A stretch of DNA of 49,385 nt, taken from NCBI GenBank assembly GCA_964442495.1, contig CAYTZN010000016.1, positions 1-49,385 on the forward strand. Direction: 5' to 3'. The notes below the pieces were generated by a model, which saw only the letters and a list, made by a program, of their open reading frames with translations, was not told the origin of the DNA and searched no databases. Shown here piece after piece: positions 26,129 to 33,552 of the stretch (position 1 is the stretch's first letter; each line of letters begins with the position of its first letter). Made by a program: the position numbers and the translations under genes. The stretch comes from CAYTZN01 sp964442495. Lineage in GTDB: Bacteria > Pseudomonadota > Gammaproteobacteria > Legionellales > Legionellaceae.

Positions 26129-26540
26129 CGGGGTCTATATTGGGTTTGATTTCGGCTATAAACGCATTGGTGTGGCAGTAGGACAAAAGCTTACAGGAAC
26201 CGCATCGCCCTTACCCACGTTGCAAGCAAAGCTCGGTGTTCCTCATTGGGATTTAGTTGAGACCCTCCTAAAGCAGTGGCGCCCCATGGCACTGGTAGTG
26301 GGATTGCCCACGTGCATTGATGGCAGTGAGCAGTACACAACAGCCGCCTCTAAGGGGTTTGCTCGCCAACTCAGAAAACGTTTTCAATTGCCGGTTCATT
26401 TGGTTGATGAACGTTTATCTACCATAGAGGCACGTGCACATTTGTTTGACCAAGGTGGTTATCGTAATATTAAATCTTCTGAAATTGATAGCATTGCTGC
26501 TTGTGTTATTCTTGAGCAATGGCTTCAACATCCTAAATGA
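26121..26540 (+). CDS. ruvX: Putative pre-16S rRNA nuclease / Holliday junction resolvase YqgF
   Basis: This 139-aa RNase H-like protein has the family motifs YIGFDFGYKRIGVAVG, LVVGLPTCIDGSEQ, LVDERLSTIEA and the final SEIDSIAACVILEQWL with catalytic Asp. YqgF matures the 5' end of 16S rRNA and resembles RuvC-type resolvases. The ATG at 26121 is chosen since the protein then begins MLDGVYIGFD as in relatives; it overlaps yqgE by 8 bp. pyrB follows after 6 bp. Confidence 0.92.
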   Translation: MLDGVYIGFDFGYKRIGVAVGQKLTGTASPLPTLQAKLGVPHWDLVETLLKQWRPMALVVGLPTCIDGSEQYTTAASKGFARQLRKRFQLPVHLVDERLSTIEARAHLFDQGGYRNIKSSEIDSIAACVILEQWLQHPK

Positions 26541-26546
26541 GATAGC

Positions 26547-27440
26547 ATGAAACACTTTTTAGACATTGCTCAATTATCCTCTGATGAATTACACGCACTG
26601 ATAAAGCGTGCCATCTATTTTAAAAATAACCCTACCTATCCACAATACCCGCAAGGCATGGTTGTTAATATGTTTTATGAAAACAGCACCCGTACTCGCG
26701 TAAGTTTTGAGCTTGCTGCCAAAAAATTAGCAATGACTGTGATAAATTTAGAGGCGCAAAGCTCGTCTGAAAGTAAAGGTGAAGCTATTGATGACACGAT
26801 AAAAACATTATCGGCAATGGGGATTGGTTTGTTTATTATTCGCCATGTAGAGGAGCGATTACCCGAAGCGTTGGCTTTAATGAACGAGGATGTTCATATC
26901 GTTAATGCTGGCGATGGTACTCATGCTCATCCCAGTCAGGCATTGCTTGATTTTATGACCATCATGGAAATGAAGCCTAACCTTCGTCAGCTTAAAATGG
27001 CTATTGTGGGTAATATTCGCCATTCACGAGTAGCGAATTCGTTGCAATGCCTATGTGCAAAGTTCGGCGTGAGAGACTTAACGCTCATTGCGCCAGAGAT
27101 TTGGCAGCCAGAGACTATTCATTTTGGGCGTGCAACAGCGTCTTTAAAAGAGGGACTTCTTGATGCTGACGTCGTGGTTTGCTTACGCGTGCAGCGTGAA
27201 CGATTATTGGCTAATGAGCATTTGGATCTGGAGCGTTATCATCGAGATTATGCATTAACAAAGCACTCTCTGGGGTATGCGAAAAACAATGCAATGGTTC
27301 TGCATCCAGGCCCTATTAATCGCGGTGTGGAAATTGACAGCGATGTGGCAGATGGCTCCCAATCGTATATTCTGCAGCAAGTCCATAATGGGGTCTTTAT
27401 ACGCATGGCTATTCTTGAGGCATTGTTAACATCATCATAA
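26547..27440 (+). CDS. pyrB: Aspartate carbamoyltransferase catalytic subunit
   Basis: This 297-aa protein has the carbamoyl-phosphate site ENSTRTRVSFELA, the HPSQALLDF motif, and C-terminal VLHPGPINRGVEI and the RMAILEALL tail. It catalyses the committed step of pyrimidine synthesis: carbamoyl phosphate plus L-aspartate to carbamoyl aspartate. No pyrI regulatory subunit gene adjoins. It is the last gene of the yqgE-ruvX-pyrB run and overlaps the convergent comM by 6 bp. Confidence 0.95.
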   Translation: MKHFLDIAQLSSDELHALIKRAIYFKNNPTYPQYPQGMVVNMFYENSTRTRVSFELAAKKLAMTVINLEAQSSSESKGEAIDDTIKTLSAMGIGLFIIRHVEERLPEALALMNEDVHIVNAGDGTHAHPSQALLDFMTIMEMKPNLRQLKMAIVGNIRHSRVANSLQCLCAKFGVRDLTLIAPEIWQPETIHFGRATASLKEGLLDADVVVCLRVQRERLLANEHLDLERYHRDYALTKHSLGYAKNNAMVLHPGPINRGVEIDSDVADGSQSYILQQVHNGVFIRMAILEALLTSS

Positions 27441-28946
27441 AGCTCTATGCAAGCTTTGTTTAAAAGACAAGGCTTGTTGTAGATCAATCAATGCAGTTTT
27501 TTCCGCAGCACGCATATCTGCAATAGTCCTGGCTACTTTTAAGAGCCTATGAAAAGCACGCGCTGACAGTTTGAGTCGTTTTAGTGCTTGGCTTAAAAAA
27601 TCGCGTTCGCTGTCTCCTAAATGACATACTGTTTCACAATCTTTGGCGCTGAGGTTCGCATTGATGCAACCCTGGCGACTTAATTGACGAGCACGTGATT
27701 CGTTAACGAGCTCTCTGATTTTACCACTTTGCCCACCTGTTATTTGATTGGGACTTAATAGCTCTTCTTCTGTCAGCGCTTGTACCGTGATTTGCATGTC
27801 TATTCGGTCAAGCAAAGGCGCTGAAAGTTTTGCCAAATAACGGTTGATTTTGTCAGGGGAACATAAACAATTTGCATTAGGATTCCCACTTTGACCGCAA
27901 GGGCACGGGTTCATTGCGGCAATTAGCTGAAAGCGGGCAGGAAATTCTGTTTGAATGGCCGCCCTAGAAATACAAATATTTCCAGATTCTAAAGGCTCTC
28001 TCAATGTTTCAAGAACGTGTCGGTGAAACTCGGGAAGTTCATCAAGGAATAGAATGCCATGATGTGCCAGTGAAATTTCTCCCGGTTTAGGGGGGGTGCC
28101 CCCGCCAACAAGGGCGACTGGAGAGGCCGTGTGATGTGGGGCGCGAAAAGGTGGTTGACGCCAATGGCTGAAATTGGGCAAGCGGCCTCGAATAGAATTT
28201 ATCGCCGCGCACTCCAATGCTTCTGTTTCAGATAGCTCTGGAAGAAGTGTACTGAAGCGTTTGGCCAACATGGTTTTACCACTGCCCGGTGGTCCGCTGA
28301 GTAGAATGCTATGCCCACCACAGGCCGCAATTTCCATGGCATATTTAGCGTGATGTTGGCCCTTAATATCCGACCAATCCAAGTGATGATCATTTCGGCC
28401 GATTTCGTTACGGTGTGGTAAGGATTGTAAGGGTGTGTCTTGGCACAGGTAACTACAGACCATGCGTAAACAATCGGCGGCATAGACGCCTGGGTGGCCC
28501 GCAAGAGAGGCTTCTTCAGCATTAGCACTGGCGATAATCAATTGTTGTTGATCGCGATGTGCTGCCAAAACCACGGGAATAATCGCTGAAATGCCTCGTA
28601 AGTTACCGTTAAGTGCTAATTCCCCTATAAATTCATGAGAGGATAATTTTTGTGAGGGTATTTGTCCTGAGGCGGCAAGAATACCAATGGCTATAGGTAA
28701 ATCAAAGCCACTGCCTATTTTAGGTAAATCTGCAGGTGCTAAATTTACAGTAATTCTTCGGCAGGGAAATTCAAATTGGCTATTGATAATGGCGCTGCGT
28801 ACTCTGTCTTTGCTTTCTTTAACAGCTGTTTCTGCAAGACCAACGATGGTAAATCCTGGTAAGCCATTGGATAAATGTACTTCCACAGAAACAGGTTCCG
28901 CACGAATACCAATAGCACCACGTGTTTTGCTAATTGCAAGGTTCAA
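27435..28946 (-). CDS. comM: ComM/YifB family AAA+ (Mg chelatase-like) protein
   Basis: This 503-aa protein has the N-terminal ChlI-like domain (GLPGFTIVGLAETAVKESKDRV), the Walker A motif SGPPGSGKTMLAK, Walker B GILFLDELPEF and the C-terminal domain with LSARAFHRLLKVARTIADM. A CPCGQSGNPNANCLC cysteine cluster lies before the sensor region, as in other ComM proteins. ComM is a bidirectional helicase that promotes branch migration during natural transformation, which fits the type IV pilus operon present elsewhere in the window. Confidence 0.93.
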   Translation of the reverse strand: MNLAISKTRGAIGIRAEPVSVEVHLSNGLPGFTIVGLAETAVKESKDRVRSAIINSQFEFPCRRITVNLAPADLPKIGSGFDLPIAIGILAASGQIPSQKLSSHEFIGELALNGNLRGISAIIPVVLAAHRDQQQLIIASANAEEASLAGHPGVYAADCLRMVCSYLCQDTPLQSLPHRNEIGRNDHHLDWSDIKGQHHAKYAMEIAACGGHSILLSGPPGSGKTMLAKRFSTLLPELSETEALECAAINSIRGRLPNFSHWRQPPFRAPHHTASPVALVGGGTPPKPGEISLAHHGILFLDELPEFHRHVLETLREPLESGNICISRAAIQTEFPARFQLIAAMNPCPCGQSGNPNANCLCSPDKINRYLAKLSAPLLDRIDMQITVQALTEEELLSPNQITGGQSGKIRELVNESRARQLSRQGCINANLSAKDCETVCHLGDSERDFLSQALKRLKLSARAFHRLLKVARTIADMRAAEKTALIDLQQALSFKQSLHRAL

Positions 28947-29049
28947 AATAAAGCTCTTTTTGAGGTTGGACCCTCATTCTACTTGATTCAATCTATCTCG
29001 TCGATTGTTGGCTTTACTTTTAACCCTATGTTATTTTTAGGTTTTTTGA

Positions 29050-29292
29050 TTAGCGGTTTTCCATCAATGTTTGAAGCTCTAAATGCAGCGCATCAACTTT
29101 TTCACGCGTCCGGGCAAGAACTTTAACTTGTACATCAAACTCTTCTCGTGTTACCAAATCCATACGAGTGAAGGCCATTTGTAATATTTCTTTGAATTTA
29201 TGTTGAATCTCATTTTCAAAATTTTGTAAACTGGTGGGTAATGCTGTGTATAGTTTTTTTGCTATCTCTTCAAATTGCTTTGAGTCAAACAT
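29050..29292 (-). CDS. ubiK: UbiK (YqiC-type) ubiquinone accessory factor
   Basis: This 80-aa protein is the BMFP-domain/YqiC family: an N-terminal amphipathic region (FEEIAKKLYTALP) and a coiled coil ending VTREEFDVQVKVLARTREKV. It acts as an assembly or accessory factor for aerobic ubiquinone synthesis. The ATG giving MFDSKQFEEI is preferred; an upstream extension of 35 codons reads as non-family sequence and contains the spacer to the PII gene. Confidence 0.9.
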   Translation of the reverse strand: MFDSKQFEEIAKKLYTALPTSLQNFENEIQHKFKEILQMAFTRMDLVTREEFDVQVKVLARTREKVDALHLELQTLMENR

Positions 29293-29399
29293 GAGAGGTC
29301 TCTTTAAGCCTGTTATGACTTGATAGTTTAGCAAAAACCACCATGAACGGCCATGTTTGTGTTCACGTTTTGTTTTATTACCACTAAGGTAGACCATTA

Positions 29400-29741
29400 A
29401 TGAAAATGATCATTGCAATCATCAAACCCTTTAAGCTTGATGATGTTCATGAAGCACTTATGGAAATTGGGGTGCCGGGCATTACTATTTCAGAGACGCG
29501 AGGTTTTGGTCGACAAAAAGGTCACACAGAATTGTACCGGGGCGCTGAATATGTGGTTGATTTTCTCCCTAAAATTAAAATCGAATTAGCATTGCCCGAT
29601 AATCTGGTTGAGGGCGCTATCGATGCCATCTGTAAAGCAGCATATACCGGCAAGATTGGCGATGGAAAAATTTTTGTGTATGACTTACAGCAAGTGGTGC
29701 GAGTCCGTACGGGTGAAGTGGGTGAAGATGCGTTGAGTTAA
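29400..29741 (+). CDS. glnK: PII nitrogen regulatory protein (GlnK/GlnB)
   Basis: This 113-aa protein has the PII signature: KMIIAIIKPFKLDDVHEALMEIG, the T-loop with uridylylated Tyr in HTELYRGAEY, and the ATP/2-oxoglutarate site TGKIGDGKIFVYDL. PII proteins sense nitrogen and energy state and bind partners such as AmtB or GlnE. GlnK and GlnB cannot be told apart here because no amtB is adjacent. An AAGG site lies about 10 nt before the ATG. Confidence 0.92.
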   Translation: MKMIIAIIKPFKLDDVHEALMEIGVPGITISETRGFGRQKGHTELYRGAEYVVDFLPKIKIELALPDNLVEGAIDAICKAAYTGKIGDGKIFVYDLQQVVRVRTGEVGEDALS

Positions 29742-29750
29742 TCCATCCGT

Positions 29751-30209
29751 TTAATCAAGACCATTGATAAAATCCCACTCTTGCTTGCTAACCGGCGTGA
29801 TAGATAGGCGATTGCCTTTCCGTAACACAATCATTTGCTCAAGCTCAGGATAAGCCCGGAGCGTTGATAGCGAAATAATGCTAGGAAATTTTTTTTTAAA
29901 GCACACATCCACCATAAACCACCTAGGATTTTCAGGCGTACTTTTAGGATCAGGGTGTTCGCTGGTCGGATCAAACGCCGTGTAGTCAGGGTAGGCTTCA
30001 CTTACAACTTCAGCAATGCCCGCAATTCCTGGTGGCGTGCAATTGGAGTGGTAAAAAAACAGTTGATCTCCAATGCGCATGTTATTTCGCATAAAATTAC
30101 GCGCTTGATAATTTCGAACGCCATCCCAAGGTGCAGTGTGATGGGGTCTATTGTACAAGTCGTCAATGCTAAGGCATGAGGGCTCTGATTTCATCAGCCA
30201 GTAGTTCAT
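29751..30209 (-). CDS. EVE domain protein
   Basis: This 152-aa protein is the EVE (PUA-like) family: YWLMKSEPSCLSIDDL, WDGVRNYQARNFMR, GDQLFFYHSNC, and GIAGIAEVVSEAYPDYTAFD. EVE domains bind modified bases in RNA or DNA. The ATG at the complement of 30209 is chosen because GGAGA lies ahead of it and it overlaps the cyclo-ligase stop by 4 bp; a TTG four codons upstream is in frame. Confidence 0.92.
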   Translation of the reverse strand: MNYWLMKSEPSCLSIDDLYNRPHHTAPWDGVRNYQARNFMRNNMRIGDQLFFYHSNCTPPGIAGIAEVVSEAYPDYTAFDPTSEHPDPKSTPENPRWFMVDVCFKKKFPSIISLSTLRAYPELEQMIVLRKGNRLSITPVSKQEWDFINGLD

Positions 30210-30790
30210 TCTTTTCTCCAATACATCGCGCGCTCTGTTATCACAACATCAAGTGGTATATCCCAGGCGTCTGATTCGATAAATGATTGTCGTTGAAACT
30301 CATAAGCTACGCCAACTAATAAGCTCGGACGAGCCTTCTGAAGGGTTCTGTCATAGTAACCTTTGCCCATACCAATGCGGGTTCCCTTTGAGTCAAAGGC
30401 TACGAGTGGGATAAACATAAGATCAAATTGCTCCGCTGAGAGTGCAAGTTCGTGTTCTACCGCAGGCTCTTCAATGCCATAACGATTTTTGCGAAGAGGC
30501 GTGGAGGGCGTGGCGGGTAAAAACGATAAGGTGGCATTTTCATTGAGGGCGGGAAAATAGCAGTATTTACCTTGTAATGGCGCTGATTGCCATAAGCTCT
30601 GTAGGCTTACCTCACCCAATACGGCTTGATAGAGGGCAATGCGTTTAGCTACTCGATATTGCTTTAGTGTCCGAATTTGTGTACATATTTGGGAAGATAC
30701 CTGTTGTTGATAAGGAACAGATAGTTTTCCACGAATTTGTTGGCAGGTTGCTCTGATTGCCTGTTTAAATCTGTTGCTCATGGGGATCAT
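30206..30790 (-). CDS. 5-formyltetrahydrofolate cyclo-ligase family protein
   Basis: This 194-aa protein has the YgfA/MTHFS motifs: MFIPLVAFDSKGTRIGMGKGYYDRTL and VGVAYEFQRQ, plus an N-terminal basic helix. It converts 5-formyl-THF to 5,10-methenyl-THF with ATP hydrolysis. It is followed by the EVE gene with a 4-bp overlap. In many gammaproteobacteria 6S RNA lies next to this gene, but no 6S-like structure was seen upstream. The start could also be the ATG three codons in. Confidence 0.9.
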   Translation of the reverse strand: MIPMSNRFKQAIRATCQQIRGKLSVPYQQQVSSQICTQIRTLKQYRVAKRIALYQAVLGEVSLQSLWQSAPLQGKYCYFPALNENATLSFLPATPSTPLRKNRYGIEEPAVEHELALSAEQFDLMFIPLVAFDSKGTRIGMGKGYYDRTLQKARPSLLVGVAYEFQRQSFIESDAWDIPLDVVITERAMYWRKE

Positions 30791-30976
30791 TATAAAATTT
30801 GGTAAACGATTATTGCTTAGTTGTCACAAGGGTTCAATCTGTTTATATAAGGGAAGGGAACAATTTTTAATTCATGGTAATTAATTACTAGGCAAATATT
30901 GTAAAATAATGTATATAGCTGTCAAATTTATTTAAACGTTGACGCATAACTAGCGTAGCTAACTGGTGAGGACGGC

Positions 30977-31153
30977 ATGAGTGAATTGTTTGATGATGAA
31001 GAAGACAAGACGTTAATTGTTGAAGACGATGAGGTTGAGGCGCTTTTTGAAGACGAGCCATTGGCCCCTGCATTTGATGCACGCCGACGCTTAGAAAATT
31101 TGCTAGAAGAAAAAAGATTGCGCGATGAACTTGAAGATTTTCTAGATGAGTGA
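30977..31153 (+). CDS. Small acidic protein, PA3496-like
   Basis: This 58-aa protein was read directly from the sequence. It is acidic in its first half (SELFDDEEDK, VEDDEVEALFEDEP) and ends in a charged helix, ARRRLENLLEEKRLRDELEDF, which resembles the C-terminus of the PA3496-type small proteins. A TGAGGA site lies 5-6 nt before the ATG. Function is unknown. Confidence 0.7.
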   Translation: MSELFDDEEDKTLIVEDDEVEALFEDEPLAPAFDARRRLENLLEEKRLRDELEDFLDE

Positions 31154-31186
31154 AGTTGGGTTCATGTGTTTATCAGCAAGTTGATT

Positions 31187-31837
31187 TTAAGCAAACCGTT
31201 GGGCTAGGTATCGACGGTAACGCTTTAGCATAAAGTAAATCAATAATCCTACGCTTACTCCAAACAACAGTGCTAAATGGGTTCCTTTATAAAATGTTTG
31301 GGGGTGGTTAAGTATATCCATGCCAGCATAACCACAGTATGTAAAAAAAATCTCTGTTGGAATTAAAAAAATTGCCGTTGTTGTTATGTAATGGCTGAAT
31401 TTAATCTGAGTCACACCTAACCCATAATTCACTAAGTTAAACGGAATAATTGGCACAATGCGAAGTAGGGCGACGAATTGCCATCCTTGGCTATCAACGC
31501 CGGCCATCAATTTGCTGATGCGAGCATTTTTCTTTTTGGCTACCCAGTCAAAAACCAAATGTCGGCTAATACAAAACGCAACCGCCGCGCCTATCGTTGC
31601 CCCCGTCAGGTTAAATACCGTACCCAGTATTGGGCCAAACAATACCCCTCCCGCTAGAGTCAATACCATTGTGGGTAGAAAGCAAAGGGTAGCTAGACAA
31701 TAAAAGATAAGGAAAAAAAGGGGTGCAAAAACACCTAAGGTATTCATCCAACGGATAACAGCTTCTGAATTATGTTGGAATAAAAAGGCACTTATTGCAA
31801 TAATGCTGATTATCAAGACTGAGAAACACTTTTTCAT
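31187..31837 (-). CDS. TVP38/TMEM64 (DedA-like) membrane protein
   Basis: This 216-aa inner-membrane protein has about five hydrophobic segments and the VTT-domain features: the core TLAGGVLFGPILGTVFNLTGATIGAAVAF, RHLVFDWV, and LLRIVPIIPFNLVNYGLGVTQIKF. VTT/DedA relatives act in membrane homeostasis and lipid scrambling. It is divergent to the short PmrA-box ORF. No substrate is suggested by the sequence. Confidence 0.88.
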   Translation of the reverse strand: MKKCFSVLIISIIAISAFLFQHNSEAVIRWMNTLGVFAPLFFLIFYCLATLCFLPTMVLTLAGGVLFGPILGTVFNLTGATIGAAVAFCISRHLVFDWVAKKKNARISKLMAGVDSQGWQFVALLRIVPIIPFNLVNYGLGVTQIKFSHYITTTAIFLIPTEIFFTYCGYAGMDILNHPQTFYKGTHLALLFGVSVGLLIYFMLKRYRRYLAQRFA

Positions 31838-31940
31838 ATATTGTTATCGTCAGAAAAAAGAATCGCACACTTTATTACAGCTAGATATGTCAGGCAAGTG
31901 TAGGCTGAGATGATTTTTCCTTGCATAAGGGCAAGACTTG

Positions 31941-31960
31941 CTTAATAAAACCTTAACGTT
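31941..31960 (+). promoter_or_regulatory. PmrA-type operator (tandem TTAA repeat)
   Basis: CTTAATAAA and CTTAACGTT are separated by 2 nt, placing the TTAA cores exactly 11 nt apart. This follows the Legionella/Coxiella PmrA consensus (two cTTAAtatT repeats with a 2-nt spacer). An AT-rich -10 candidate (TTATTATTTAAT) lies about 10 nt downstream, before the 77-aa ORF. Confidence 0.6.
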
Positions 31961-32007
31961 TATTCGTTATTATTTAATACTTTCAAGGCTTAAAATGAAG
32001 AGTAACA

Positions 32008-32241
32008 ATGACTAACGACGATGTCACAAGCACAGATTTAATGCTAAGAAAAATGAAAGCATTGCGTGGCTGTGTTGCAAAAGAGAAAACATCTATAGAG
32101 CCTTTTTCTAACGAGCTTGCAATCAAAGATATAGACGCATCACACCAAGCACCACATCAAAAGGTCTCACCTTCAATAGTTGATATTTTGATGAATTGTT
32201 TTGCCCCTGATACAACAAAAAAGAATAAACCCCAAAGCTAG
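32008..32241 (+). CDS. Uncharacterised 77-aa protein downstream of a PmrA box
   Basis: This 77-aa, mostly polar protein has no recognised domain. It has a mildly basic tail (PDTTKKNKPQS) and one central Cys. A GAAGAG motif lies 5-6 nt before the ATG, and a PmrA-like operator starts 67 nt upstream. It is immediately before icmT. Many PmrA-regulated genes in Legionella encode Dot/Icm effectors, so a secreted substrate is possible; nothing in the sequence itself proves that. It could also be an unrelated small protein. Confidence 0.55.
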   Translation: MTNDDVTSTDLMLRKMKALRGCVAKEKTSIEPFSNELAIKDIDASHQAPHQKVSPSIVDILMNCFAPDTTKKNKPQS

Positions 32242-32270
32242 GTTTCGTTCTATTATATTCTGTTACGACG

Positions 32271-32298
32271 TTGCATTAGCTGACCCAAGCGATATACT
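32271..32298 (+). promoter_or_regulatory. Probable icmT promoter
   Basis: TTGCAT (-35) and TATACT (-10, 32293-32298) are separated by 16 nt and lie about 37 nt before the icmT start. TATACT is also the -10 type reported for L. pneumophila icm genes and recurs before icmP here. Confidence 0.55.
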
Positions 32299-32334
32299 TC
32301 TAGTACAGTAGAATAAATTAAGCGACGGTTGACC

Positions 32335-32595
32335 ATGGCTGGCGGTTTTCCCCCAACAGCACATTGGCGAGATTCAGCTCGAAGTGCTCGTTTTTTTATG
32401 GTAGATGCTAGGGCCGCATTTCCTATCTTTCTTTTTTTGATGCACATCCGTGTGTGGACTGGTGTTTTGGTTGTGGTTTCTGCAGTATTTTTTGGCATTA
32501 TTGAGCATTATGGTTTTACAGTTCCGGTTTTCTTGCGTTGGTTAAGAAGCTTTTTTGCAGGCTCGGTTAAGTCTTCACAACCTTGGTGGCGATAA
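32335..32595 (+). CDS. icmT: Dot/Icm inner-membrane protein IcmT (DotS)
   Basis: This 86-aa protein matches IcmT nearly end to end: AHWRDSARSARFFMVDARAAFPIFLF, two membrane segments, then HYGFTVPVFLRWLRS and the C-terminal RSSQPWW-like tail. IcmT is an inner-membrane component of the type IVB secretion system, required for pore-mediated egress in L. pneumophila. The ATG at 32335 is chosen although no strong ribosome binding site is seen. Its TAA stop shares one base with the icmS ATG, so the two are translationally coupled. Confidence 0.93.
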   Translation: MAGGFPPTAHWRDSARSARFFMVDARAAFPIFLFLMHIRVWTGVLVVVSAVFFGIIEHYGFTVPVFLRWLRSFFAGSVKSSQPWWR

Positions 32596-32939
32596 TGGAT
32601 AACGATATACGTAAAAGCATGTCATTAATTGCTGCGGCTATGAATGCTAAATTTTATCTTAACGACCGGTTTGTTAGTTTTGAAGAGGTATTTTCTGATA
32701 CTGGATTGTTACCAGCCATTGCTCGTCGTGCTGATCAATTGTGCTCTTTATGTTTAGGTTATGGTTTAGGGGTCTCTTTTGATGAAGCGGAAAATGCTTT
32801 ACTTGGCACTCGGGTTATTTTTGATGAGGTGACGCCCATGGTGCTCCGACTTTTGTGCATGACCGATGTGCTCAATGAATTAATTCAAGGAGGGCCTAGT
32901 CGTGATTATACTCCCCTTGATGAATTGATGTATGATTGA
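32595..32939 (+). CDS. icmS: Dot/Icm effector chaperone IcmS
   Basis: This 114-aa acidic, cytoplasmic protein is highly conserved with IcmS: MNAKFYLNDRFVSFEEVFS, RRADQLCSLCLGYGLG, FDEVTPMVLRLLCMTDV and the final GPSRDYTPLDELMYD. IcmS pairs with IcmW to form an adaptor that presents effectors to the IcmO/DotL coupling complex. Its ATG overlaps the icmT stop by 1 nt, which fixes the start and gives the family length of 114 aa. Confidence 0.96.
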   Translation: MDNDIRKSMSLIAAAMNAKFYLNDRFVSFEEVFSDTGLLPAIARRADQLCSLCLGYGLGVSFDEAENALLGTRVIFDEVTPMVLRLLCMTDVLNELIQGGPSRDYTPLDELMYD

Positions 32940-32942
32940 TTT

Positions 32943-32971
32943 TTTGCGCTATAATGTAAAAAAAGCGCAAA
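32943..32971. promoter_or_regulatory. Perfect inverted repeat with -10 box and CpxR-like site upstream of fir
   Basis: TTTGCGCT (32943-32950) pairs with AGCGCAAA (32964-32971) around a 13-nt loop. TATAAT (32950-32955) and the CpxR-like pattern GTAAA-N6-GCAAA (32956-32971) lie within it. It is 4 nt after the icmS stop and about 92 nt before the IcmR-equivalent ATG, so it could control that gene or act on the icmTS 3' end. Confidence 0.5.
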
Positions 32972-33062
32972 TCAAGATGGAATTAATAATACGTTAAGGT
33001 GAGTTCTGTTAATCTATGCCTTATACAGAGAATAAAATATAAAGAATAACCAGGAGTAATTG

Positions 33063-33461
33063 ATGGCCAATGCGATTAATAATGACATTAGCGTGCGCCA
33101 AACGAGTGGGGATAATCTTTCCTTGGGAAGTAATGAAAGCTTGTCTGCAAATCGTGACAAAAATGTCGTTTTAACGGAATTAGTAAGAGAGCTGAACAGT
33201 TTGTTTGAGAAAGTTGGAAAAATGGCGGCTCTTCGTGGTGGTGACATTTACGAGCAAGCACTAACTGTTCTAACAAGTACAATAAACAGGGTAAAAGAAA
33301 GTGAGCGACAAGCTCAAAACACTACTCTCTCGTCTCTATCGGTTAAGGTCGGTGGAGAGAAAGTTGGATTCTTTAAGGGAATGGTGAACGCTCAAAAAAT
33401 TGCTAGCCAGAATGAGGTTGAGACGACGTCAGAAAAAAATAATGCTCGGTCCTTAGGCTAG
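33063..33461 (+). CDS. fir: IcmR functional equivalent (FIR family), putative IcmQ chaperone
   Basis: This 132-aa protein occupies the icmR slot between icmS and icmQ. It has no clear sequence likeness to IcmR of L. pneumophila that I can recognise. In Legionella this position is known to hold divergent, functionally equivalent genes (FIR, functional homologues of IcmR) whose products keep IcmQ from aggregating. The centre is a long amphipathic helical stretch (VLTELVRELNSLFEKVGKM, then DIYEQALTVLTSTINRVKE) of the kind that contacts IcmQ; both ends are polar. AGGAG lies 6 nt before the ATG. The role is inferred from locus position. Confidence 0.75.
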   Translation: MANAINNDISVRQTSGDNLSLGSNESLSANRDKNVVLTELVRELNSLFEKVGKMAALRGGDIYEQALTVLTSTINRVKESERQAQNTTLSSLSVKVGGEKVGFFKGMVNAQKIASQNEVETTSEKNNARSLG

Positions 33462-33466
33462 ACCAC

Positions 33467-33510
33467 CATAACAATGGTTACCATATTTTTTAATCATTGT
33501 TATGCTTTTT
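33467..33510 (+). terminator. Hairpin with T-rich tail between fir and icmQ
   Basis: CATAACAATG (33467-33476) pairs exactly with CATTGTTATG (33495-33504) over an 18-nt loop, followed directly by CTTTTTG. This has the form of a rho-independent terminator or attenuator and would lower icmQ transcription relative to its chaperone gene. Confidence 0.55.
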
Positions 33511-33552
33511 GTTACTCACTTTTATCCACTAAGTTGGTTAGTAGTATCCTCT

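Noticed and set aside
30791..30976. 6S RNA upstream of the 5-formyl-THF cyclo-ligase gene
   Set aside because: This is a common 6S location, but no long imperfect hairpin with a central bubble could be seen in this AT-rich spacer.
32253..32498. 81-aa minus-strand ORF over icmT
   Set aside because: icmT is strongly conserved on the plus strand; the antisense frame has no recognisable features.
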